64,000 bases of DNA, from positions 310,001 to 374,000 of the forward strand of contig JAFEMH010002095.1 of assembly GCA_022495995.1 (NCBI GenBank), read 5' to 3'. Each line of letters begins with the position of its first letter. Position 1 is the first letter of the stretch. The DNA comes from Adenophora triphylla var. japonica (Eukaryota > Streptophyta > Magnoliopsida > Asterales > Campanulaceae). The position numbers and the translations under genes are program-made. The notes beneath the pieces were generated by a model, which was not told where the DNA came from, ran no database searches, and was given only the letters and a program-made list of their open reading frames with translations. Shown one piece after another: positions 1 through 10,663 of this stretch.

Positions 1-421
1 TCCTCGAATGAAACGCCGGATTTCTTGCCAAATGTATTGCACTCAGACTGTCGCTGTAGAGAACGTTACCACTTCGCGTTTTCCCAAGTTCACCCAAGAA
101 GTTCTGCAGCCATACCATCTCTTTACTCGCCTCTCACACGCCACATATTCTCGCTTCGCCGATCGCGCCACGATCTTCTGCAATTTAGAAGCCCAGGAGA
201 TTGTCGTACCACCCAATGTAAACACATAACCCGTAGTACTTCTCCTCTTATCAAGATCACTTGATGCCAAGTCCGCATCAACATAACCCGCTAACACCAC
301 TTCCTTGCTCGAGAAACACAGAGCCTTACCAGTAGTACCCTTCAAATAACGTAGGATCCACTTAACCGCTTCCCAATGTTGCTTTCCTGGATTGCCCATG
401 AATCGGCTGACTACTCCCATC
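1..421 (-). pseudogene. Copia RNase H part of the polyprotein (fragment)
   Basis: The minus-strand translation shows the end of the RT connection and the RNase H domain of Copia elements: the tract HWEAVKWILRYLKGT, then GYVDADLASSDLDKRRSTTG and GYVFTLGGTTISW, with the DADLA aspartate of the active site. The frame breaks after about residue 110; in another frame coding-like sequence (DSLSAIHLARNP) continues to position 1. It is the direct continuation of the reverse transcriptase that ends at 12354 on the other side of TAT-1. It is broken by the insertion and by its own frameshift. Confidence 0.88.
417..421. repeat. Target site duplication of TAT-1 (left copy, CCATC)
   Basis: CCATC directly precedes the TG of the left LTR and recurs at 12354-12358 directly after the CA of the right LTR. 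Removing TAT-1 with one copy brings the Copia RT and RNase H frames together. Confidence 0.95.
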
Positions 422-2121
422 TGTGATGTACCCGATTTTTTTTGTGAAAATCAAAATGGAGTCGCCACGCCATTTTTGTTTTAAGGGCCAAAACTTTGAA
501 AAAAGCCCGAGATCAGAAATTTAGGTTCGGAGGTCATGTTACGCGTCGGGAAGGACGTTAGTGTGCACCCGACGCGCCTCGCAAAGCGAGTCTTCCAAAC
601 ATTTGAAAATCCTTTTGTTGTGTGTGTGTGTGTTTGTGTTTGTGTTTTGACCAAAATAAATTGAAACTGGAAAAAGTAAAAATTGGGATGTCTTTTTAAG
701 ACTTTAAACCGATCCCATGATTTTTTGGAGAATTTTTGGGTTGAGTCTTGGCACTCAAAAGATTTTTGGATTTGAAAAACAATTCTGCCAGAATGAAAGA
801 AGGCAGTTGACCCTTGACTTTGAAATGGACTTAAAGGCTTCAAAAACTCAAAATCTGGGGAAAGTCCGAGAATGAAAGTTGCTTAAAACACCCTAAATAG
901 GGTTTCTGTAAAAGAACTTTTCATTTTGAAGAAATTTGAGGGGTCAAAACCTTCTAGAAATCTCAGATGTGAAATCTGGATTTCCAGAAGCTGATGAACT
1001 GGCCTCTGAAAGAAAAATTGAAAAGAGGAGTTTTACTCACCTAAAAAATAAAATAAAAATATGTCTGGAAAGATCTGGATGTCAGCTACAAAAAGTGTTT
1101 TGTAGTCAACATCCAATTCCAAGTTTTACTGGGTCCAAAAAATAGGAAAATGGACTGAGGTCTCAGAACAATGCTACTGGACAGCAAGATGTTCTTGAGG
1201 GAAAATGTGATTTTTGGGGGATTTGCATCTATGTTCACCCCATTTTCATCCCTAGACTTGATACCACTACTTTTTGTTAAGTGGTTATCATATTCAAGTC
1301 ATCCTTGGGGAATTTATGAGGTTGAAACATGTCCTTTGCAAAGGGAAAGGGGTTTTTGTAAAGATGAAACCAAGGAGAAAGAATTGACTAAAGATCTAAA
1401 ATGTGGACCACTTGAGATGGTCATTCATGAAGATGAACTTCAAGATGACCATCTTAGGTCAAAACTCAAGTTAAACTAGACATGAAATAAGTCAAAGTAA
1501 GAAGAACAAGATGACCAAGAAATCAAAAGAGAATTTTAGGGTTTTGAGAAGGAGGGCTTTACCAATGGTGACACCCTATCTTCCTAGGCTTGGAATTTGA
1601 CTTGAGGAATATCAAGATTTGGTGTTTGGCTTGAGGAGTATCAAGGTTTGGTGTGTTTGGTATTTGATTGGGAAAGATTCAAGAGAAAAAGGTGGCAATC
1701 AAGGGATTCCCACTGTTTTCTCTCTATATTTCGCCGTAACTTCGCTGGTTCTTTGTGATCAAATTCCTCCCTTAAACCGAGAGAGGAGGGTTCAATTTAT
1801 AGGACACTGGAAATGTCATACATGTCCGCGCGGAGGGTTCCCGTAGGCGTGCACCGGTTCATCTCGAAAGGCTGCGAGGCTTTGGACGGGGAGGAATAAA
1901 ATTCAAAATATCAGCAGAAATTGTTTTTCAACTTGCTGTTTCGGGATTTTCTTAATTCTTTTGCTTTTTTGGATTCTTTTTTTGGTTTAACTTTAAATGG
2001 CAAACCCTAACCTACTCTTGCTTGGTTAGGAAGGTTAGAGATTGTTAGAAATGTTAGAAATGTTAAAACTTTCGTTAACTTTCTAACGAAAAAACTACCA
2101 ACTCAAATTGGAGCACTTACA
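422..2121 (-). repeat. TAT-1 3' LTR (left)
   Basis: About 1700 bp, matching 10664-12353 almost base for base. It begins TGTGATG and ends CTTACA on the plus strand. It contains a (TG)n tract near 620, a TATA-like CTATAAATT on the minus strand at 1795-1804, and a GAGTCGCCACGCC motif at 461-473 that resembles the primer-site sequence at 10653-10663. Open frames in it, such as 1171-1479, recur in the other LTR and look incidental. Confidence 0.95.
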
Positions 2122-2136
2122 GTAGCCCCTCGGCGA
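2122..2136 (-). other. Likely polypurine tract of TAT-1
   Basis: On the minus strand the sequence next to the 3' LTR is CCGAGGGGCTAC, a short purine run where plus-strand DNA synthesis normally starts. TAT-3 has the related GGCGAGGGCTAAT at the same place (55165-55177). Confidence 0.6.
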
Positions 2137-2229
2137 CGGTGTTTTCGAAGGAAGCGGGGTCGTCGATAAGAGTAAGGCTCCATATTTGATAGGATGATCA
2201 AGTGATCGAGTGGCTGAACCTATTCAATA

Positions 2230-2276
2230 GGCTACCTACGTATCCCGAATGGGAATCAAGCCGGTCGTAGTTCGGG
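2230..2276. other. Recurrent CCTACGT...CGTAGTTCG motif, copy 1
   Basis: GGCTACCTACGTATCCCG is followed by GGGAATCAAG and CGTAGTTCGGG. The ends CTACG and CGTAG are complementary, so the segment can fold. Related copies lie at 5358-5406 (same element), 55289-55330 and 62388-62442 (TAT-3). I recall similar sequence from many plant TAT/Ogre elements. Its function is not known to me. Confidence 0.7.
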
Positions 2277-2292
2277 TCTTTGACCCTAAGAT

Positions 2293-3020
2293 TTGACTAT
2301 TTTTGGGGAAGTCGCCCTATGGCTTGACTATTTTTGGGAAGTCGCCCTATGGTTTGACTATTTTTGGGAAGTCACCCTATGGTCTGACTGTTTTGGGGAA
2401 GTCACCCTATGGTTTGACTATTTTTGGGAAGTCGCCCTATGGTTTGACTATTTTGGGGAAGTCGCCCTATGGTTTGACTATTTTTGGGAAGTCACCCTAT
2501 GGTTTGACTATTTTGGGGAAGTCGCCCTATGGTTTGACTATTTTTGGGAAGTCACCCTGTAATCTGACTGTTTTTGGGAAGTCACCCTGTAATCTGACTG
2601 TTTTTGGGAAGTCACCCTATGGTTTGACTATTTTGGGGAAGTCGCCCTATGGTTTGACTATTTTTGGGAAGTAAGCCACTGTGTCAGCTTGTTTTTGGGA
2701 AGTCACCCTATGGTTTGACTATTTTGGGGAAGTCGCCCTATGATCTGACTATTTTTGGGAAGTCGCCCTGTGGTTTGACTATTTTTGGGAAGTCGCCCTA
2801 TGGTTTGACTGTTTTGGGGAAGTCGCCCTATGATTTGACTATTTTTGGGAAGTCGCCCTATGGTTTGACTATTTTTGGGAAGTCGTCCTATGGTTTGACT
2901 ATTTTTGGGAAGTCACCCTACGATCCGACTATTTTTGGGAAGTCGCCCTACATGGTTTGACCGTTTTGGGGAAGTCACCCTAAGGTTTTGACTGTTTTTG
3001 GGGAAGTCGCCCTATGATCG
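2293..3020. repeat. 30-bp minisatellite array of TAT-1 (array 1)
   Basis: About 24 units of 30 bp, of the form GGGAAGTCGCCCTATGGTTT plus GACTATTTTT. A 60-bp higher-order rhythm is visible because alternate units have TTTTTGGG or TTTTGGGG. Variation is mostly at the GTCG/GTCA and TATGG/TGTAA positions. A divergent unit sits at 2669-2700. The frames stay open (2303-2674) because the unit is a multiple of three without stops, which is not evidence for a protein. Confidence 0.95.
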
Positions 3021-3300
3021 ATGATAATGTTCTTTTAGAAAAGTAGTTGACTAAGATATGCTTTCATACCCGTGTCTTTGTGCTTACTGTAGCCGCCGAA
3101 AGGACCGAGGCTACTACTGATGTTGATGAAGAGTTGTTAAGTTCTTTGTTCGTGGGACGGTTTCGCCGACGATTTCTTTGTCTTTGGAAGCATTTTGACA
3201 CGAAGGAGGAGTTTGGTTGAGTCCGCATCTTGCCGGTGATCGTTAACCTTGTAGAAGTTGTTGAACTTGTCTTCACATTGGGACTTCTTGCTTTTGAGAA

Positions 3301-3772
3301 CTTGGTGTCTCTGACCGCATTATATTTGAGAACTTGGCGTCCCTGACCGATTCGTATTTGAGAACTTGGCGTCCCTGACCAATTCGTATTTGAGAACTTG
3401 GCGTCCCTGACCGATTTGTATTGGAGAACTTGGCGTCCCTGACCGATTTGTATTGGAGAGCTTGGCATCCCTGACCGATTTGTATTGGAGAGCTTGGCGT
3501 CCCTGACCGATTTGTATTGGAGAACTTGGCGTCCCTGACCGATTTGTATTGGAGAACTTGGCGTCTCTGACCGATTTGTATTTGAGAACTTGGCGTCTCC
3601 GACCGATTTGTATTGGAGAACTTGGCGTCCCTGACCGATTTGTATTGGAGAACTTGGCGTCCCTGACCGATTTGTATTTGAGAACTTGGCGTCTCTGACC
3701 GATTTGTATTGGAGAACTTGGCGTCTCTGACCGATTTGTATTTGAGAACTTGGCGTCTCTGACCGATTTGTT
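3301..3772. repeat. 32-bp minisatellite array of TAT-1 (array 2)
   Basis: About 15 units of 32 bp, of the form GAGAACTTGGCGTCCCTG followed by ACCGATTTGTATTG. The first units (3301-3390) are more divergent. The minus-strand frame 3064-3984 stays open through the array, with peptide repeats of SVRDAKFSNTNRSGTPSSPI type. This follows from the repeat sequence and I do not call it a gene. Confidence 0.95.
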
Positions 3773-3984
3773 AGACACTGGAGGTGGTCTTCGTTGGGGG
3801 TTGTTTTCATCCATTTGTGGACATTGGGGGTCGTCTTTAGCAAGTTGCAGACGCCGGAGCTTGTCTTTGCCAAATCAGATCTTTGGAGGCTGTCTTCATC
3901 CGTTTGTGGACATTGGAGGTCGACTTTGGTGAAGATCATCCTTGCCGAAAAGGGGGATTTGATTTCACGTTTGAATTCCTGCAT

Positions 3985-5357
3985 TCGTTAGTGAAGAGGA
4001 AGATGCATATATGACATTCATGATGACAGATGCATGCATAGAGCCAAAAATGATTGTGAGAGTATCACTGCATATGTTTGCGAGATGATGCATTTACTTG
4101 CTTTCGAAGATGCACCTAGCCTAAGCTTTTGACAGGGAAATTATGATTTATGATCTTCAATTCACTTAGGATTTTTCCTATTGATTCAAGTTTTGTGCAT
4201 GCTACATGAGCCCTTGGGAGATTTTTGTGGGGATGCATGGTTATGTATGTGTCTGGAGACTGCTTGGAACAGATTTTGAGCATGTGGGGGATGAGAACCC
4301 TTGATCGCGATTTAAACAGCGGTTGTTGGTGAGGTTTTGTCAGCAGTATCACATGGACCTCAATCTTGATGAGATTGGATTCGGATCCCGGGTCTTGATT
4401 GAAACTTTCCCTCTCATTCTTGGTCATTTGAAGCTGATGCTGACAAACTTTAGGGCCAACGTTGATACGAGTGAAGCTTCTTTCATTTGGGTGAGTGTGA
4501 CCTCGGCCGAAACCTTATCCTGGAGAATGATTTGATGGAATTGCTAATGCCGGAGAAACCCCGATCTTGAATTCCGATGCTACGGGAGGCCGCCGTGTAC
4601 CAAGTTCGAAGCCGAAATTCTTTCTTGATAAAATTCGGGTCCAAAAGACCGTCTTGACAAAGCCCCGGATCCCGAGTAGGCAAAGCCTGGATTTTGAAGA
4701 AGTGACTTGGCGAATCTATCTCGTAGTGAAGAACGCAATGTGGACCCAAGGATGACTATAGAAGTCCCATCTTAAAGAGCCGATACAGGAGAACCTGGGA
4801 GGACCGCTTAGCAAGCCCCGGCGTGAAGAAACACGCAGCGCCCTATTGCGACAGAGTCATCATGTGACCAAGGAGGCACCCATCTTTTCGAATCTTAGTC
4901 AACCGCCAATGGACAAGACTCGGGAATGTTTACGTGCAGGGCACATCTTTCGAAAAGTGGGAATGAATCCCGATTTTGTGTATACACACTCGCTTTAGGT
5001 TTGACTCTTTTGAGAGAGTATAAGCGTTACAAGGTGTGGAAAAGTGTATAGAAGCCCCCGCCGACGTAAAAGACAAAGTGTTTGGCTCTATTTTCCTATG
5101 ATGTGAGAGAGAAGACTTGTCGAGACACTTAAAAAATTGTCTTATTCATGATGATCACAAGGCCGCTTAAAACCACTGTTAATGTTCGGGTTATTCAATC
5201 CCTAAATCCGATATGAACAAATATTTTGATTAATCACAAGGAGAAACCAACCGATATCGAAAATCAAGCTTGGAAGGGCGAAAAGTGTATAGTGGACGAT
5301 CCTTGATGAGACCGGTTTTTTTTGAGATTTGTTTGTGATTTCGACCAGGACCATTTC
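3985..5357. other. Non-coding internal part of TAT-1, no recognised gene
   Basis: No frame matches a retroelement protein. Short repeated phrases such as CCGGATCCCGAGTAGG (about 4671) and CGGATCCCGGGTCTTG (about 4382) appear. The region separates the minisatellites from the gag remnant and may be the decayed pol region or an acquired spacer. Confidence 0.6.
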
Positions 5358-5406
5358 GGTTGCCTACGTTCCTCCATTATGAAGAGCTCGGGTCGCCGTA
5401 GTTCGG
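5358..5406. other. Recurrent CCTACGT...CGTAGTTCG motif, copy 2
   Basis: GGTTGCCTACGTTCC is followed, about 20 bp later, by CGGGTCGCCGTAGTTCGGG. It is the second copy in TAT-1 of the motif at 2230-2276, with a different central part. Confidence 0.6.
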
Positions 5407-5777
5407 GCCTATCCCGAATGAAAAGAGAACGAATGTTGAAATTCGAGGGTCTCGAGGACCTTTGGGCATTTTGAGGATTGAATAACATATCCCCCTAGAG
5501 TGTCCATGAAAGACACGGATGCGAAGCCCCAGTGGGACATCCACGGCAAGTGTTTGTGAGGAGAAATGAAATATGCTCACATAAAGGGAAGGGTTGAATT
5601 TGCACAATCTTTGATTGGTAATTTTGGACCAAGATGGATTAGATTCCAATTTTAAGCAAGCAATGAAGCATTAATTTGATCCCGACATCGAGGATATTAG
5701 AATGAAACCGCTATCCGATAGGGACCGTAGTTGGGTTTCCTGCTTCGATCGGCCATCGGGTGATTTTGGGGAATTTT

Positions 5778-5962
5778 GACCTCTTAAGATGAGAGGTCGG
5801 GCCTTTTGTCGACCGAACCTCTAAAGATGAGAGGTTGGCTTGTAGGGACGTGTTTGGGAAATCTATGGCGGGGAAGATTGATTGCCTCTAAGAATGAGAG
5901 GTCAAATTTTGACTTTGGCCAAAGGCGAGGGTAATGGGAGTATCCTCTAAAATTGAGAGGAT
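5778..5962. repeat. Cluster of four small hairpins with paired changes in the stem
   Basis: Four inverted repeats share the core CCTCT-(N)6/7-AGAGG: 5778-5798 (GACCTCT/AGAGGTC), 5816-5836 (AACCTCT/AGAGGTT), 5885-5901 (CCTCT/AGAGG) and 5942-5962 (ATCCTCT/AGAGGAT). The outer base pairs differ between copies but stay complementary. They lie in the untranslated internal part of TAT-1. Confidence 0.85.
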
Positions 5963-6164
5963 GGCTTGGGATTGGTTTAAGGTAATGATAAGAGGAAGTC
6001 CGAGCGACTGACAACTTTTTGCGATCTTGCGAGAATCTCAGCTCCTTTTGATCATTGGAGAGCTTCTTGAGATGTCGGGGACTTTTGAGTTCTTCTTCTT
6101 TTTTTTTTGGAAGGCTTCCTGAGGAGCTTGGAATTATATCCGAGATTGTGAGGATTTTAAAATC

Positions 6165-6167
6165 CTT

Positions 6168-6200
<33 letters not shown>

Positions 6201-6284
6201 TTTTTTTTTGTTTTTTTTTTTTTTTTTTTTTTTTGTTTTTTTTTTGTTTTTATTTTTTTGTTTTTTTTTTTTTTTTTTTTTTTT
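6165..6284. repeat. T-rich low-complexity tract
   Basis: About 120 bases, almost all T, with a few G or A. The open frame through it encodes mostly phenylalanine and is not a gene. On the transcribed (minus) strand of TAT-1 it is poly(A)-like. Confidence 0.95.
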
Positions 6285-7057
6285 GACTTGGAAAGCTTCC
6301 TGAGGAGTTGAGGATTATCTTTGTCCTTCCTTCATGGCTTGAGATAATTTGCGCATCGCCGATTCTCGAAGCTATCTTCTCGGGCTCGCTTGGACTTTCT
6401 CTCAGTATGGAGCAAAAATGATGGCTAAACCGGGTTTCAAAACACGCCGATCTTGAAATGAGAGGGTATTGTTTAGTAAGGGTGAGGTAATGGCTTTCCT
6501 ATGGGTGAAAGGTTTCAACCGCAATCCCTACGAGATTAAGTCTTCATTGCTTGCTTAAGCTTTATATGAGAAAAGATCCATGCAAATTCATCGAGCAACG
6601 AGATGATGATGATGAAAGGGATGTGAGCATATGAGATGCAAGATGGGGAGTTGGTAAGCCCCAATTTGGGAAGGATATCAATTGATTTTCTCACTCCGAT
6701 TAGTTTAAATATTAATCATTTTCGAAGAATTAGTGGTTGAGCAGCACAAGTGATCATTTTGGATAAAACCATTTCAATTAAGTGCAACGTGGGTGCGCAA
6801 ATGATGTCTCGAGTCTAGCAAGAAAAGAAAAAAAAGACTTATATTAAAATTTAGACACTTAACCACTATGTCCAAAATGGACTACAACGACAAATATCCA
6901 GGAAGGACTTAGGTGAAAGAAAAGTACTAGAACCTACGAAGGTTGACTCAAAAGACTATTTTAAAGATAGGTATCCCCGATCCTAGCCGCTCTTTCTTTG
7001 TTGAACCATGCATCTATTCTTCGACGCCGGAGACGGGAGCTATTGCGGATCTTTCCA
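6285..7057. other. Spacer between gag remnant and T tract of TAT-1
   Basis: AT-rich sequence without a recognised gene, promoter or repeat. On the minus strand it follows the gag stop. Confidence 0.5.
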
Positions 7058-9394
7058 TCAGATTTCCTTGGCAATCTCTTTCTTAATCCAAACACTTTCA
7101 TCGCCTGCGATGGCTGATTCACCGACCTCACAAGGGGGCGTGTCAAATTCCATTATGCCCACAAGGCTTGAACCACCAAACTCGATCATGTTGACACTCA
7201 TGTTGTTAGGGAGCGGGTTATTGATAGTGTTAGGCCCTTCAGGTATCTCTAACCTCCCTTGCTCAATCAAACCTTGGATGGCCTTTTTCAGGGGGACGCA
7301 ATCATCCGTCAGGTGCCCATGGTACTGATGAAAGGCACAATGCTTGGAGGTATCCAAAGGAGCATTGGGGTTTCTAGGCTGATAATTTTCCAAAGGCCTG
7401 AGCAAACCTTCTCTCACCAAACCTCACGAAGATATCACTCAAAGGCATCCCAAAGTTTCCCAAGTTTTGGAGCCGATCTGGATGGATCGTGTTTCTTGGG
7501 AACAAAGGAAGTGGCATTGTTACAACCCTGTCCCGCATAGCTAATCACTTCTTTACCTTTTGGTTGGGAGAGCCGTGTTGGAGGTGGAAAGAACCCGATA
7601 TCCGTAGGCAGCAAGTAGCCGGGCCGCCGATTGTAAGCCTTTTCGAACTTAGCCCCGAAATTAACCATTGCACGCAAGTCGCCGTAGGGGAAGTGGCCGA
7701 GGGAAGCTCTCAAATGCGGCTTCAAGCATGACCGAAAGATGTCTAATCGCTCCTCGTCGAGGGAGGAATGGCCATTTCACCGAGCTTTAAGTTCCACCTC
7801 TTATAGAAATCCCCAATATTCTCATTGTGGCGCCGCATCGTTGTTTGCGTGTCAACTCGTTTGTCTCCCATTCCAAGTTGGCTTTGTACTTATCTCGTGA
7901 AAGTACCGGTAACTGCTCCCAAGTAGCCCTAGCTTCGTGCCGCAATCGGAAAAACCATTTCAAAGCCCCCGACTTCAAAGAGAGACTAAAGTAATCGGCC
8001 AACCGCCGGTTTGTGCATCCCTTAGCCTTCATTGCCAAAGTATAGGTGTCCAAGTGAGTTTTAGGGCATGCACTCCCGTCAAACAATTCCAGAGTGGGCA
8101 TCACAAACTTGTGAGGCAGGGGACAATCGAGTCGGGATCCGTAGGCCGAAGAGCGTGTTCTTTTTGGCGGTCAATTCAGCATCTGTGCTTTCATTTCCTT
8201 GTGTTGCTCCATAAACCAAGCCAATTGGGGATCCAAAGGTGGAGCCATAGCTGCTCAAACCAAAGCCGATCGAGCCGAAGAGAGGAGTTACCACTGCGGC
8301 ACATGGTGGAAGGGATACCATATTTCCGGCATAGGTGAAAACCTCGTCCTTGGCCCAAATTATCCCTGGGAGTGTAGGTAGGGGCTTGGGCGAAGGGATA
8401 GAACCCAGCGACTTGCTGTTGGCTTTCCATTGGCAGGGAAGGCAGAGGCAGACCTGAGGTAGCCGGATAGCTCGGATTTCCGGAGTGAGGCCCATAAGTA
8501 GGCTTGAGTGCGGGCTGCTGTCCCTGGTTGTTGAATTGCATGGCTGGTTGTGGCGAGGATGCATAACCGAGAGGATACTGCGGTCCTGGTGATTCGGATG
8601 GAACCGGGATGAAGGCTTGATAACCCATAGAAGTCTGAGTGAATGGATTTGTGAAAGCCGCGTGAGGAGCAACTTAACCAGCACCATTCTCGAGGAGGGG
8701 CTCCCGATCGTGGCCCGTAACCGCAGTTGTGGCGGCATTCCAAATTGTGGTCATTGATGTGAAGGTCTAGATTGATCGGTTCCGAACCGAGGTGGGATTC
8801 CACCGCTGTGGCATTCCGAGGTATCCCCAACCATGAGAGGACATTCCGTACCGACTTTGCCCCCACCGAGGAGCCGTGAACCGATTCGTCCCATCAGCCG
8901 CAGGGATCCAGTGGTCCGACCTGCAGATCGAGGGGCATGGGTTCTCGGTAGTATCGACGGAGGTTGGTGGTGGCATCCTGGAGTAATCGGGCGACCGAGA
9001 TTGGGATTGGGGGTCATCCTCTTCTTCCACAGCCGAAGGTGCCATCGGGATTGAGGCCGGCGGCCAAACCATGGCTCTTAATAGCCTCGATAAGGCTATT
9101 CAACAGTGCTTCCTGTCGCATTCTCATCCTGTTCGCTAACCGATTCCATTGCTGTTCGTCTCGAGGAGTCCCTGAGGCGGAGTGACGTTGTCCCCTCGTT
9201 ACCGCTGATGCGAGACATTCTAAAATTCGGAGTCGGAACAAACGGTGAGGCCGATGATGCGCTTGACTCTTCCCAACCTGATTAAACGGTGACCCGGTGC
9301 CCGAAACCAACCTTTGTGCGGAGCTGCGGGGGAAAGACACGAGGGTTCGATGTCTGGGAATGGAAGGAGGGTAGGTGTTTGGGCTTTGGCTCAT
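7058..9394 (-). pseudogene. TAT-1 gag, broken by frameshifts and stops
   Basis: Gag is the structural capsid protein of LTR elements. Four minus-strand pieces in different frames follow the order of a TAT-type gag. The N-terminal part begins with MSQSPNTYPP at 9394. A proline/glutamine-rich part covers 8079-8866. The capsid-like domain (7787-8104) contains LELFDGSACPKTHLDTY and SLSLKSGALKWFFRL. Next comes FPYGDLRAMVNFGAKFEKAY (7435-7725). A C-terminal zinc-finger-like KHCAFHQYHGHLTDDC lies at 7058-7420. The same kind of motif (KYCDYHKDTGHLTEDC) is in TAT-2. At least three frame changes make it non-functional. No protease or pol follows downstream. Confidence 0.85.
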
Positions 9395-10644
9395 GCAACA
9401 TGCGATTATTTGTTCATGTTTACTTAAAACATGTTTTATTAACCTAATCGGTTGGAAAAGATTGCTCTTCTTTTCGCGAACTACTCGATTCTGGATCGGT
9501 GGGCCCCCGTCACTACGTCTATAAGCCCCTCGTATTCCACCTGTATTTCGACCTCCCAGGTGGATGCCCCGGCGAGGGTCCTATAGAGCAAGCGGGTCCC
9601 ACCGACCGAAAGAAAAACGATCCTAAAAGTCCGGGTAATCGAGTCTTAACGAGCATTCGATGTAAATTACGGACAAAGCCGACGTCAAAAGTCAAGATCA
9701 TGTCCGAGGGCTCGACGAAAAGTCGGCATGATTTGACCGATAAGCGTCCACAATTGATCTTGACTTGTCGTCGCTAAGCCGTAATTAGGCATGGAATATT
9801 CATTAATCCTTGATGACTCGTCAATGCCGGGAGTCGTGTATAATTTGTGCCGCCGAGCCGAAGTCAAGGCGCCGGTCAATATCTTGGTCAAAGTCTGCGG
9901 CGGAAAACCGGCGTAACTTCGACCGATTAGGGTCCCCGAAAGATATTGAGTCGGTATGCCGACAAAGGCTTGAAAGGAAAGGTCTATACACGTACATGGG
10001 CATGACACACAGACTAAAAACCAACCGGGTCTCTGACAAAGTGTGTCACGGACAAGTGCATGGTCGACACGAGGCTCCACGGGATGTTTGGGTAGTCCCG
10101 TGCTCATCCGAGAGGCGTAATAAGACCAAACGGACCGCGACAAGGATTTCCCGGGTTAGGGACGTAGTGTGCAGTGTAAGGTCACGTGCGCGTAGTGTGC
10201 AAGCGGTCTATCTTCTTTTCCGAGAAAAATAGAAATTTTTATGTGTCTTAAAAAGGCATGATGCATGATTTTTTTTTGAATTTTTTTTGAAATTTTTTTT
10301 TTTTTCTGAAAATTTTATGAACACATAAGCACATAAGCACAAAAATTCCGACAGTTAGGGACATTATTCCGACAGTCAAAATTTTGACTTTTCCGAGGCG
10401 GCCAAAAACAAACACGAAAACTGTGCAAAAATCAACACACACAAAGCAAAGGATTTTCAAATGTTGAGACGGAAGCTTGACCCTCAAAAGCTTTTCCTTT
10501 TTTTTGAAAATAATGATACCGGTACGTGGGATTGTTAGACCACAATTTATCCCCGACTCGTGTTAGGAGGCGATAACGGGAAGTTTAATGGTTTCCACCA
10601 ATATACCAAATATCATTTTTTTTTTTTTAGAAAAAGCTTATTTA
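9395..10644 (-). other. TAT-1 5' leader between primer site and gag
   Basis: The leader is 1.2 kb on the minus strand between the primer site and the gag ATG. It is GC-rich at 9480-10200, with homopolymer tracts at 10265-10310 and 10615-10630. Small open frames occur (for example 9685-10143 on the minus strand) without recognisable similarity. Confidence 0.55.
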
Positions 10645-10662
10645 TCCCCAGCGGAGTCGCCA
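10645..10662 (-). other. Primer binding site of TAT-1 (tRNA-Arg type, inferred)
   Basis: On the minus strand TGGCGACTCCGCTGGGGA starts one base after the 5' LTR. It begins TGG, complementary to the CCA end of a tRNA. From memory this resembles the tRNA-Arg primer site described for Ogre elements; a tRNA comparison would settle it. Confidence 0.75.
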
Positions 10663-10663
10663 C

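Noticed and set aside
1171..1479. 102-codon plus-strand frame, repeated at 11413-11721
   Set aside because: It lies in the LTR and recurs because the LTR is duplicated; antisense to element transcription and without similarity.
2293..3020. Regular 30-bp repeats that might suggest a CRISPR array
   Set aside because: Units are directly tandem without unique spacers, inside a plant retrotransposon, and there are no cas genes.
3064..3984. 306-codon minus-strand frame in TAT-1
   Set aside because: Mostly the 32-bp minisatellite; the flanks show no known protein.
6055..6303. Poly-Phe frame
   Set aside because: Translation of a T tract.
7937..9185. Plus-strand frames opposite the TAT-1 gag
   Set aside because: The gag-like sequence is on the minus strand; the plus frames have no recognisable domains and look like shadows.
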